Shown here in pieces: positions 20,203 through 27,773 of a DNA stretch of 64,000 nucleotides (positions are counted from its first letter, which is position 1; every line of letters begins with the position of its first letter). The stretch is from Ponticoccus alexandrii. GTDB taxonomy: Bacteria; Pseudomonadota; Alphaproteobacteria; Rhodobacterales; Rhodobacteraceae. The notes beneath the pieces are model-generated. The model worked only from the letters and a program-made list of their open reading frames with translations, had not been told where the DNA came from and ran no database searches. The stretch covers positions 2,976,001 through 3,040,000 of the forward strand of contig NZ_CP047166.1 in NCBI RefSeq assembly GCF_016806125.1. Direction: 5' to 3'. The translations under genes and the position numbers were made by a program.

Positions 20203-20566
20203 TTACCGTCGGGCGCCCGGCCCTTCCCGGGGGAAACGCCATAACACGACCATCGCACTGCGCCGACGGTGCGGTGGGACAGTCCCCCCACGGATCGGGT
20301 CCGGGGCGTCAGGAGCGCGGCAGCAGCGGGCCGCGCGGGCACAGCGCGGGACTAACGCAGGGTCACCGGATCGGCGCCGGCACTGCCCCGATGCAGCCAG
20401 GCTGCCGCTTCGACGGGCTTATCCGGCGCCTCCGCTGGTCATTCGACGCCCCGATTTCAAGTCCCGGCACCGTCTGTCGCTGTCTCAAGTTCACTTTTTC
20501 CTTGCCCCCCTTCCCCTTACGACGCAGCCTTGCAGCAGATAACGACATAAAAAGGGGACGACGGAG
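20203..20566. other. Leader region of the TRAP permease gene
   Basis: No gene is seen in these 364 bp. The last 100 bp are poorer in GC (TTCACTTTTTCCTTGCCCCC and nearby) and may hold an independent promoter. A purine-rich ribosome site (GGGGACGACGGAG) precedes the start at 20567. Confidence 0.4.
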
Positions 20567-23197
20567 ATGGTGGATACGCCTTCGACCGACAGAACAGCCG
20601 ACGACATGGTCGCCGAAGCCGATACCGGCGCGCGCAATCCGGCCGCCAGGTGGCAAGCTCAACTGATCATCGGCACCTGCATCGCCTGGTCTCTGTTCCA
20701 GCTTTATATCGCCTCGTCGATCCCCTCGACGCTGTCGACCACATTCGGGACCAGCTTCTTCGCCAACCTCGTGGCGCAGGCGCGGTTCATCCACCTCGCC
20801 TTCGCCATTGCGCTGGCCACCATGGCCTTTCCGCTGACCGCCTCTGCCCCCAAGGACCGCATCCCGCTGTATGACTGGGTGCTGATGTTCCTTGGCGTCG
20901 CGGCCTGTCTGTACCTCGTGGTCTTCCGCTTCGAGATCGCCAGCCGCCCCGGCCTCTGGAGCACTTCCGACATCACCATGTCGGCCATCGGCATGGTTGT
21001 CCTGATGATCGCGGTCTACCGCTCTCTGGGCCTGCCGCTGGTGATCATCGCCTGTGCCTTCATCGCCTTCGCCTTCTTCGGCGGCTATTCGGAATGGGCG
21101 CGCAATATCACCAACTACGGCGGCGCCTCGCTGTCGAAGGCGCTGGGGCACTACTGGATGCAGACCGAGGGCGTCTTCGGCGTGGCGCTGGGTGTTTCGA
21201 CGGCGATGATCTTCCTCTTCGTGCTGTTCGGCGCGCTTCTGGACCGCGCGGGCGGCGGCAACTGGTTCATCCAGGTCGCCATCGCCCTGCTGGGCTCGCT
21301 GCGGGGTGGCCCGGCCAAGGCATCCGTGCTGTCGTCGATGATGACCGGCATGATCTCCGGCTCGTCCATCGCCAACACCGTGACCACCGGCACCTTCACC
21401 ATTCCGCTGATGAAGCGCATCGGCTTTCCGGCGGAAAAGGCCGGCGCGGTCGAGGTGGCCTCTTCGACCAACGGCCAGCTGACGCCGCCGGTCATGGGGG
21501 CCGCGGCCTTCCTGATGGTGGAATACGTCAACATTCCCTACATCGACGTGGTCAAACACGCCTTCCTGCCGGCGGTGATCAGCTACATCGCGCTGCTCTA
21601 CATCGTGCACCTCGAAAGCCTGAAGATGGGCCTGAAGGGCCTTGAGAAATCGGGCCGCAAGATCGGCGTGATCATGATCGCGATCCTGTTCCTGACCGGC
21701 TTCATCGTCCTGGGCATCCTCGCCTTCCTGATGGTCGGTCTGCGGGCGATCCTCGACCCGATCATGGGGGATTCGATCTACGCCGCCGTGGCGCTGGTCG
21801 CGGCGCTCTATCTTTACCTGCTCTGGGTCTCGTCGCGCTATCCCGAGATCGAAAACCAGTCCGGAGAGGACGGCGCCCCGGTGGCCCCGCGCCTGACCCC
21901 GACGCTGGTCGGCGGGCTGTATTTCTCGATCCCGATCTTCATCCTGGTCTGGAACCTGATGGTGCGGACCGAGAACCTCGACCGGCTGTCGCCCGCGCTC
22001 TCTGCCTTCTGGGCGACGATCTTCATGATCATCATCGCGCTGACCCACCGGCCCATCAAGGCCTTCTTCCGGGGCGAAGGTGCCGCGGCAGAGACCCTGG
22101 CGGGCTGGCGGGACTTCGTGCAGGGGCTGATCCTCGGCGCGCGGAACATGATCGGCATCGGCGTCGCGACAGGCGCCGCGGGCATCATCGTGGGCACCAT
22201 CTCGCTGACCGGGGCGCATCAGGTCATCGGCACCGTGATCGAGGTCATCTCGGGCGGCAACCTGATGGTCCTGCTGTTCCTCGTCGCGGTCCTGTCGCTG
22301 ATCCTCGGGATGGGCCTGCCGACCACGGCGAACTACATCGTCGTCTCCTCGCTGATGGCGCCGGTGATCATCTCGGTCGGTGCGCAGGCGGGGCTGATCG
22401 TGCCGCTGATCGCGGTGCATATGTTCGTCTTCTACTTCGGAATCCTGGCGGACGACACGCCACCGGTGGGCCTGGCCGCCTATGCGGCGGCGGCGATTTC
22501 GCGCGGCGACCCGATCAAGACCGGGATCCAGGGCTTTGCTTATGACATCCGCACGGCGCTGCTGCCCTTCCTGTTCATCTTCAACACCGACCTGCTGCTG
22601 ATCGACGTGGGGCTGTTCAAGGCGGTCTTCGTCTTCATCATCGCGCTGATAGCCATGTTGCTCTTCGCCGCCGCGACACAGGGCTACTTCATCGCCAAGT
22701 CGAAATGGTACGAAACGGTGGCCCTGCTGCTGATCGCCTTCACCCTCTTCCGGCCCGGCTTCTGGCTGGATCAGGTGAGCGAGCCCTATGACACCGCCAG
22801 CGGCCCCGCCGCCATCGAGCTGATGGGCACCGCGCCAGAGGGAGAGGCGATCCGCCTGAACGTCACCGGCCCGGACTTCGACAACGGCGAACCAAGGCCC
22901 ACAACCGTCACGGTTCCGGCGGTGCCCGGCGACGGCATGGCCGCGCTGGAGGCGCAGGGCCTGACGGTTCTCGAAGAGGACGGGCGCCTCTTGCTGGACG
23001 AGCCCTTCCCCGGCACGCCGCTCTTCGACACGCTGGGGCTGGAGTACGACTACTACGGCGACGAGCCCGTCGAGATCACGCTGGTCGAGGTCGAGGCAGA
23101 GCGCCTGCCGAAAGAGCTGTTCTTCATCCCTGCGCTGCTGCTTTTGGCGGGCGTCGTGATGATCCAGCGCCGCCGCGCCACGCAACCCGCGTTCTGA
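20567..23197 (+). CDS. Fused TRAP transporter permease (DctQ-DctM type) with C-terminal DUF3394
   Basis: An 876-residue membrane protein partnering the TAXI binding protein. The N-terminal part (about residues 25-190) corresponds to the small DctQ subunit. From about residue 200 it is the large DctM-like subunit, with GALLDRAGGGNWFIQVAIAL, MTGMISGSSIANTVTTGTFT and LGMGLPTTANYIVVSSLMAP, motifs typical of TRAP 12-helix permeases. Residues about 735-850 form a soluble segment before a final membrane helix (FFIPALLLLAGVVMI), matching the DUF3394 domain found in TAXI-type permeases. Transport is driven by a sodium or proton gradient. UspA follows after 12 bp. Confidence 0.93.
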   Translation: MVDTPSTDRTADDMVAEADTGARNPAARWQAQLIIGTCIAWSLFQLYIASSIPSTLSTTFGTSFFANLVAQARFIHLAFAIALATMAFPLTASAPKDRIPLYDWVLMFLGVAACLYLVVFRFEIASRPGLWSTSDITMSAIGMVVLMIAVYRSLGLPLVIIACAFIAFAFFGGYSEWARNITNYGGASLSKALGHYWMQTEGVFGVALGVSTAMIFLFVLFGALLDRAGGGNWFIQVAIALLGSLRGGPAKASVLSSMMTGMISGSSIANTVTTGTFTIPLMKRIGFPAEKAGAVEVASSTNGQLTPPVMGAAAFLMVEYVNIPYIDVVKHAFLPAVISYIALLYIVHLESLKMGLKGLEKSGRKIGVIMIAILFLTGFIVLGILAFLMVGLRAILDPIMGDSIYAAVALVAALYLYLLWVSSRYPEIENQSGEDGAPVAPRLTPTLVGGLYFSIPIFILVWNLMVRTENLDRLSPALSAFWATIFMIIIALTHRPIKAFFRGEGAAAETLAGWRDFVQGLILGARNMIGIGVATGAAGIIVGTISLTGAHQVIGTVIEVISGGNLMVLLFLVAVLSLILGMGLPTTANYIVVSSLMAPVIISVGAQAGLIVPLIAVHMFVFYFGILADDTPPVGLAAYAAAAISRGDPIKTGIQGFAYDIRTALLPFLFIFNTDLLLIDVGLFKAVFVFIIALIAMLLFAAATQGYFIAKSKWYETVALLLIAFTLFRPGFWLDQVSEPYDTASGPAAIELMGTAPEGEAIRLNVTGPDFDNGEPRPTTVTVPAVPGDGMAALEAQGLTVLEEDGRLLLDEPFPGTPLFDTLGLEYDYYGDEPVEITLVEVEAERLPKELFFIPALLLLAGVVMIQRRRATQPAF

Positions 23198-23209
23198 GGA
23201 GGAAAGCGC

Positions 23210-23635
23210 ATGTTCAGGAAAATCCTGCTCGCCGTCGATTACAACGACACCGAAGGCGCGGCCAAGGTGGCGGACCATGGCGGAAAGCTGGCCGCCATGG
23301 AGGGGGCAGAGCTGCACGTTCTGACGGTCCTGCCCAAGATGGGCATGGCAGTGGTGGGTTCGGCCTTCGGGCCGGATCACGTCAAGACGATGGAGGCAGA
23401 GACCAAGGCGGGCTTGTCCGCATGGGCCGCAATCGCCCTGCCCGCGGGGCTGGACCCTCAGGTCCATGTGACCCACGGCACGATCTACGACCAGATTCTT
23501 CGCATGGCCAATGCGCTGAAGGCCGATGCCATCGTCGTCGGCGCCCACAGCCCCGAGCTGCGCGACTACCTTGTCGGCCCCAACGCCGCGCGCGTGGTGC
23601 GCCACGCCAGCCAGTCGGTGCTGGTGGTGCGGTAG
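23210..23635 (+). CDS. Universal stress protein (UspA family)
   Basis: A 141-residue single-domain Usp protein. It starts MFRKILLAVDYNDTEGAAKV and ends with the ATP-binding pattern VGAHSPELRDYLVGPNAARV followed by VRHASQSVLVVR, the G-2x-G-9x-G(S/T) type. Usp genes often sit at the end of TRAP operons, where the protein may bind the membrane subunit and modulate transport (known for the ectoine transporter TeaABC and its TeaD). The ribosome site AGGAGGAAA is very strong and the gene lies 12 bp after the permease. Confidence 0.93.
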   Translation: MFRKILLAVDYNDTEGAAKVADHGGKLAAMEGAELHVLTVLPKMGMAVVGSAFGPDHVKTMEAETKAGLSAWAAIALPAGLDPQVHVTHGTIYDQILRMANALKADAIVVGAHSPELRDYLVGPNAARVVRHASQSVLVVR

Positions 23636-23658
23636 TCAGGGCTTTCGGCTGTCACGCA

Positions 23659-23685
23659 AGGGCGGGCTTCGGTCCGCCCTTTGTG
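23659..23685 (+). terminator. Terminator after the UspA gene
   Basis: A seven-base stem AGGGCGG/CCGCCCT (23659-23665 with 23674-23680), extended by a G-T and a C-G pair, with a T-rich tail (TTGTGTTT). Confidence 0.7.
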
Positions 23686-23956
23686 TTTCCGGGCATTGAA
23701 AGTCTCAGCAGCGCGACACTCATTCCACTTTGAGCCCAGACTGCCTTTTGCCCTACCGTATGCCTGCTGAAGTTCACTCGGCTGAATCTGACCCTTCGCT
23801 TTCGCAACTCCGAGGACGCGCGACAGGCCCGCGTTGCCCCCCGCGCCAAGCGCGTCGGGACCCTCGTTCCGAATTTCAGGTTAACATGGCATCAAGGGCT
23901 CTCGGCGGATACGATCGAAGCGGTATGCACCGCCATCGAGATCAAGGGAGCCGTTC

Positions 23957-24469
23957 GTGCAGAAGATCGTGACACCTTCCGGGATGGTTGCCACTTTCGA
24001 AGGTTCGGCCGTACGCGAATTGTCAGCGCACGATCCCCAAAGGCATCGTCTTCCTGTGACCGTACAGCTTCGGGGCAGTGTTCCGGGCGAACAGCTGACA
24101 ATGTGGGATGCCTTCAACGCTCTCGATCTCATGATCGTCACATCGCAGATGGCCGCAGAGATCCGAGCCTTCTCGGATCGCGACTGGCCACTGCGTCGTG
24201 CGAGAGTGTTCTGCCAGGGCGCGCAGCTCGACAAGGATTTCGTCGTTTTGATCATAGACGTGCATGCCCAGGTAGGCGTCTTGCGGGCGACCGAGGCTGA
24301 CTGGACACCCGATGCGGCCTATCCGGTACAGCCGGAGGCCCACCTTGAGCACGAGCTTGCGCTGGATAAGGAACTGCTCTTTCCGGTGCTTTCAGACGAG
24401 CTGGTCAACCACCTTCGCCGGGCCGGTTTTTCCTTCGAGGCCCGGCGATATCCCGTCTCACGAACCTGA
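23957..24469 (+). CDS. Hypothetical protein in an accessory stretch
   Basis: A 170-residue protein I do not recognise. It starts at a GTG with AAGGGAG seven bases upstream. The sequence looks like a real globular protein (mixed hydrophobic and charged, for example LTMWDAFNALDLMIVTSQMA and DFVVLIIDVHAQVGVL), with no signal peptide or membrane segment. Its codon use is visibly less GC-biased than the neighbours, suggesting acquisition. The last 20 codons run into a MarR remnant on the other strand, so the true C-terminus may have been altered by the same rearrangement. The 270 bp before it (23690-23956) show no gene. Confidence 0.55.
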   Translation: MQKIVTPSGMVATFEGSAVRELSAHDPQRHRLPVTVQLRGSVPGEQLTMWDAFNALDLMIVTSQMAAEIRAFSDRDWPLRRARVFCQGAQLDKDFVVLIIDVHAQVGVLRATEADWTPDAAYPVQPEAHLEHELALDKELLFPVLSDELVNHLRRAGFSFEARRYPVSRT

Positions 24470-24764
24470 AGGCAGCCTGGTTGTCCTCCAGCCCCAGCGC
24501 CCGCCCCGCCAGCGTCAGAAAGGCTTGCCGCTCCTCCACGTAGAGCGCGCCGAGGATCTCCGCCTGCGCCGCTTCGACCACGGGGCGAAAGCCTTGCAAC
24601 GGCGCCTCCCCCTCCTCCGTCAGGTGGACGACGCGGGCGCGGCAGTCGTTTGCGCTGACCTTTCGCGACAAAAGGCCCTTGGTCTCCAGCCGGTCGCTCA
24701 CGCCGCCGATGGTGGCGCGCAGGCCCCGGTGCGCAACCATGTGATGCAGGGCATGTCCCCGCAA
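24405..24764 (-). pseudogene. MarR-family regulator, C-terminal remnant
   Basis: The reverse strand reads LHHMVAHRGLRATIGGVSDR, LETKGLLSRKVSANDCRARV, VHLTEEGEAPLQGFRPVVEA and then a helical end, that is the wing and dimerisation helices of a MarR protein. The first 40-50 residues, including the first dimer helix, are missing, and no start codon fits. It probably once regulated the divergent hydrolase gene at 24898. Confidence 0.7.
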
Positions 24765-24838
24765 GACTGGTACCGGCAGCTACAGTGGCTTTGCGGCTCT
24801 GACCGGTTGGAGTGTCAGGCCTGTTGCAGGCCGGGGCA

Positions 24839-24868
24839 TTGAGGTATTTTTACCAAGAAGAAGCAGGG
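24839..24868 (+). repeat. Partial copy of the intergenic repeat
   Basis: TTGAGGTATTTTTACCAAGA, followed by AGAAGCAGGGG, matches the core of the repeat family without the upstream GC hairpin. It lies about 30 bp before the FAH-family gene. Confidence 0.6.
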
Positions 24869-24897
24869 GCCGGGCGCCCCGCAGGGAAGGATGCGCT

Positions 24898-25593
24898 ATG
24901 AGTTTCGTTTTTGAACCGGCCCCGGTGGCCTCTGTGGCGGTGGCGGGCAGCGAGGATCGCCTGCCGGTGCGCCGGATCTTCTGCGTGGGGCGCAACTACG
25001 CCGCCCATGCGCGCGAGATGGGCAAGGACCCGGACCGCGAGCCGCCCTTCTTCTTCACCAAGCCCGCTGACGCCGTGGTGGATCACGGGGCGACGCTGGC
25101 CTATCCGCCGCTGACCGAGGATCTGCACTACGAGGCGGAGCTTGTCGTGGTGATCGGCACGGGCGGACGCGACATCGCCGAGGCGCAGGCGCTGGACCAC
25201 GTCTGGGGCTATGCCGCGGGCAACGACCTGACGCGCCGCGACCTGCAGGCCGAGGCGAAACAGATGGGCCGCCCCTGGGATTTCGCCAAGGGCTTCGACC
25301 GCTCGGCGGTGATCGGGCCGGTGCATCCGGTCTCCGCCGTGGGGCATCTGACAGAGGGGGCAATCCGCCTGTCGGTGAACGGCTCTCGCAAGCAGGACGG
25401 CGACCTGAAGGAGATGATCTGGTCGGTGCCAGAGGTGGTGGCCTTCCTGTCGCGCTCGGTCGAGATCCGGCCCGGCGACCTGATCATGACAGGCACGCCC
25501 GCCGGAGTCGGCGCGCTGGTGCCGGGGGATGTTTGCACGGTCTCCATCGAAGGCTTGCCAGCTCTGACGGTGACCATCGGGGCACGCATGTAA
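24898..25593 (+). CDS. Fumarylacetoacetate hydrolase-family protein (possible fumarylpyruvate hydrolase)
   Basis: A 231-residue FAH-fold C-C bond hydrolase. The start of the catalytic domain is RIFCVGRNYAAHAREMGKDP, then FFFTKPADAVV, the metal ligands in LHYEAELVVVIG, GYAAGNDLTRRDLQAEAKQM and the C-terminal IMTGTPAGVGALVPGD. Similar short FAH proteins cleave fumarylpyruvate or acylpyruvates at the end of the gentisate pathway. The decayed MarR gene upstream and the monooxygenase operon 6 kb away fit aromatic catabolism, but no gentisate dioxygenase is in the window. The ribosome site GGGAAGGA precedes the ATG. Confidence 0.88.
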   Translation: MSFVFEPAPVASVAVAGSEDRLPVRRIFCVGRNYAAHAREMGKDPDREPPFFFTKPADAVVDHGATLAYPPLTEDLHYEAELVVVIGTGGRDIAEAQALDHVWGYAAGNDLTRRDLQAEAKQMGRPWDFAKGFDRSAVIGPVHPVSAVGHLTEGAIRLSVNGSRKQDGDLKEMIWSVPEVVAFLSRSVEIRPGDLIMTGTPAGVGALVPGDVCTVSIEGLPALTVTIGARM

Positions 25594-25924
25594 AGAGGCT
25601 CTGCCCCCGTGGCAGTTTCTCAGTTTGAAATAAAAAACCGAAAGGGGCGGCCGGACCCGCCCCAATCGTTTACATCACCATCCGCGCTGCGGCTTCGCTT
25701 CCGGTATGCCGCTTGCCGGTCAGCCTCTCACTGACTCTGCCTTGGTACTCTCCGAAGTAGAGCGCCAATCTCGTGCTGGTAAATGCCCCCCCACCGCATC
25801 AGCCATATCTGGACGGCGTCGTCGAACGTCAGTTGGCGGTTTTTCTTTCACATGGTCAAAGACCCTCTTGGGGCCGCGACTGAACGCTTGACCGGCATGT
25901 GCTGTGATTCACAGGGCACGATGG
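25594..25924. other. Non-coding region between the FAH-type gene and the IS remnants
   Basis: No supportable gene. A stem GGGGCGG/CCGCCCC (25644-25650 with 25657-25663) is flanked on its left by an A-rich run, so it would work best as a terminator on the reverse strand. A short fragment resembling the intergenic repeat (GGCTCTGCCCCCG) lies at 25596-25610. Confidence 0.4.
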
Positions 25925-25964
25925 GCCGTCCACAAAATGCGGAGGTTCAATCCCAGATCTTGTG

Positions 25965-26215
25965 TCAGATGCGCTTCTTGTACGGGCCGCGCTTATTTGG
26001 CGCCGGTGCGCGGGCGTCGATAAGGCCCACGCCCCATTCCATGTCGTGCATCGTCTCCGAAACGCCAGCGGCCATTACCGGGGACATGCGGAGACTTTTG
26101 TGCCTGCGCACAACGTTGCCATGCACGAAGCAAAGCGACAGCATGTGCAGAGTGTTTCCCAGCTTCTTGCTGAAACCATTGGTCAGGCGGGCGAAGCGGC
26201 GCATAGCCGCTGCGT
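25965..26215 (-). pseudogene. IS1-like transposase, C-terminal fragment
   Basis: About 80 residues containing RRFARLTNGFSKKLGNTLHM, LSLCFVHGNVVRRHKSLRMS, PVMAAGVSETMHDMEWGVGL and the end APAPNKRGPYKKRI, the conserved C-terminus of IS1-type DDE transposases found in alphaproteobacteria. The N-terminal two thirds are absent. Confidence 0.75.
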
Positions 26216-26800
26216 TTGCACACCTGCTCGCGGGTCGCGACAACGTCTTCGCCGCGGGAGGTGAAGCCTGCGTCGAGCGCCAGCACGTAACGCGAGAAGG
26301 TGTCCACCACCGTGAGCACGCGAAGCTTGCGGCCCGTCCCGAGCTGATCGCGGACGAAGTCCCTTCCAGTAGATTGCGCTTGCGCAATCGCCTGCCGGGC
26401 ATGACATAGCCCAGATATCGTTGAGCCCGGCGGCCTCCTTCCGGTCGTAGCGGAGCTTGGCCTTTACCCGCCGCTTCGGCGTCTTGTTCCGCAGTTGCAT
26501 GCACAACTCGTTTAAAAGGCGATAAGTCTTCTTCGCATTGATCTCCCAGCCCTCGCGGCGCAACAACACATGCACCCTCCTGTAACCGAAGCGGACACGG
26601 GTCTGGAAATCTCTCGGATACACTGTTCCAAAGCGGCCCTGCCAGGTCGGCGAGGCTTGTAGCGATAGGTCCTTGGATCGAACCGGATAACCTCGCAGGC
26701 GCGGCGGATCGACACCCGCGAATCCGCCCACATCTCGTCGACCAGCGTCCTCTTTCGGGCAGGCCTCAAAGCTCTCGCTTGATGACGTCCGTTCACAGGT
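26205..26800 (-). pseudogene. IS3-family transposase OrfB, truncated and frameshifted
   Basis: Segments in successive frames include WADSRVSIRRACEVIRFDPR, TRVRFGYRRVHVLLRREGW, KKTYRLLNELCMQLRNKTP, GLNDIWAM and LTVVDTFSRYVLALDAGF, the order expected for an IS407-type OrfB. The frame is broken after WAM by a 43-bp hairpin insertion (26362-26404). The gene ends inside the DDE domain where the IS1-like fragment begins. Confidence 0.8.
26362..26404. repeat. Short palindromic insertion element, copy 3 (inside IS3 orfB)
   Basis: A 43-bp insert ending in CGCCTGCCGGGCATGA on the plus strand, like copies 1 and 2. Its hairpin GATTGCGC-TT-GCGCAATC (26372-26389) differs in sequence from copy 1 but keeps perfect pairing. 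Removing it rejoins the transposase frame as WAMDFVRDQ, the normal OrfB sequence. Confidence 0.75.
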
Positions 26801-26819
26801 TCTCTCTAGTCGGGGGCGT

Positions 26820-27065
26820 TCACCCGCTCACCATCTCCTTGTCCGGCGCGAGATTGGCGACGATATTCTTCAACCGCGCGTTCTCTTGCTCGCGTTCCCG
26901 CAGCCGCTTTATCTCGGACGGCATCAATCCCGCGGCCTTCTTCCAATTGAAGAAGGCCGCGGTGCTGTTCCCCGCCTTGTGGCAAACCTCCACGACAGGC
27001 GCTTCATCCTCCGCCTGCTTCAGGATGAACGCCTTCTGCGCATCAGCGAACTTCGATGCCTTCAT
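26820..27065 (-). CDS. IS3-family transposase OrfA
   Basis: An 81-residue OrfA that appears intact. It starts MKASKFADAQKAFILKQAED and has the helix-turn-helix VEVCHKAGNSTAAFFNWKKA, then GLMPSEIKRLREREQENARL and a short leucine-zipper-like tail. In IS3 elements a programmed frameshift joins OrfA to OrfB; here OrfB is destroyed, so OrfA alone could at most act as a repressor of related elements. Confidence 0.8.
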   Translation of the reverse strand: MKASKFADAQKAFILKQAEDEAPVVEVCHKAGNSTAAFFNWKKAAGLMPSEIKRLREREQENARLKNIVANLAPDKEMVSG

Positions 27066-27190
27066 ACGTGTCCGCTCCTCTCCCAGCCAAGGATTCCGTC
27101 CGGACAACTCCATGCTGGAACGGCGACGTTTTCGGGATCACATCTACCGTTCATGGAGCGGCTGGCGTTCATGTACACCCAGGTCGGCGG

Positions 27191-27628
27191 ATGAACGGCC
27201 CGCGCGAAGCCCTCCTGAGAATGCGCCGCTGCAATGCAACCGTGGCGCGCCTGAGCGACGCTATCGCCGTCAACGCGTTGCCCGGACAGATGGCAAAAAC
27301 AATCGAGACGCTCGGCTACGACGCCCGGGCCTGTACACGCCTCTTCGCGGACCAGCCGATGTGGAACAGCGCGGCCCAACGCGCCGCCGAACAGGCACTC
27401 GGCGCGACGCTGCCGCCACGGGCCCTTCGCGCCCTCTTTGCACATATCGCGCGGCATCTGGACGTGGACGACATGCGCGACCTGCCCGGCCCGGCATGGT
27501 CCGCGCCCCTCCCCGACGGCACGGCAGCGCAGAGCCTGCCCGACCGCCACGCCCGGCTCCTGTGGCGCGCCTCGCTGACCCTCGGCGGACACGAGCGGGA
27601 CGTGCCCGCACTCTACAGGGAAGGCTGA
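27191..27628 (+). CDS. Hypothetical protein beside the IS3 remnant
   Basis: A 145-residue, mostly helical protein starting MNGPREALLRMRRCNATVAR and containing MAKTIETLGYDARACTRLFA and LFAHIARHLDVDDMRDLPG. I do not recognise a family, and no membrane or signal segment is present. Composition matches the chromosome. The ribosome site is weak. Its 5' end lies about 80 bp from the IS3 element, so the gene may have lost an upstream part; the true start is uncertain. Confidence 0.45.
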   Translation: MNGPREALLRMRRCNATVARLSDAIAVNALPGQMAKTIETLGYDARACTRLFADQPMWNSAAQRAAEQALGATLPPRALRALFAHIARHLDVDDMRDLPGPAWSAPLPDGTAAQSLPDRHARLLWRASLTLGGHERDVPALYREG

Positions 27629-27705
27629 ACCAGCAACCTCGGCGATCGAACCGCCGTAAGCCCCGCCCACAAAACGCGGAACGCGGCAATTCCAAAGCGA
27701 CCCTG

Positions 27706-27732
27706 CGCTTCTTCTCTGTCCAAATACTCGAC
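27706..27732 (-). repeat. Partial intergenic repeat downstream of tamB
   Basis: Reverse strand: TCGAGTATTTGGACAGAGAA followed by GAAGC, the core of the repeat family. It lies just after the tamB stop in the gene's orientation. Confidence 0.6.
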
Positions 27733-27773
27733 AGCGACGCCGCCCCGCAGCGCCCGGCCCGCTCAGGCGTGCC

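Larger units (their letters stand above)
25925..27113 (-). mobile_element. Chimeric wreck of an IS1-like and an IS3-family element
   Basis: The right part (about 26210-27113, reverse strand) is an IS3-family element of the IS407-like group with orfA and most of orfB. The left part (about 25925-26210) is the end of an IS1-like transposase gene. OrfB breaks off after QVCKRSGY, before the later catalytic residues, and the sequence changes directly into the IS1-like RRFARLTNGFSKK. No intact inverted repeats were found. Confidence 0.75.

Noticed and set aside
20363-23605. A 1080-residue open frame on the reverse strand across the TRAP permease
   Set aside because: It is fully antisense to a clearly recognisable permease and has the His/Arg/Gln/Asp-rich composition produced by GC-biased third positions; no motif is seen.
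25910-25922. Palindrome CTGTGATTCACAG near the IS1-like remnant
   Set aside because: Short, with no gene start nearby and no second copy seen; could be an IS end or chance.
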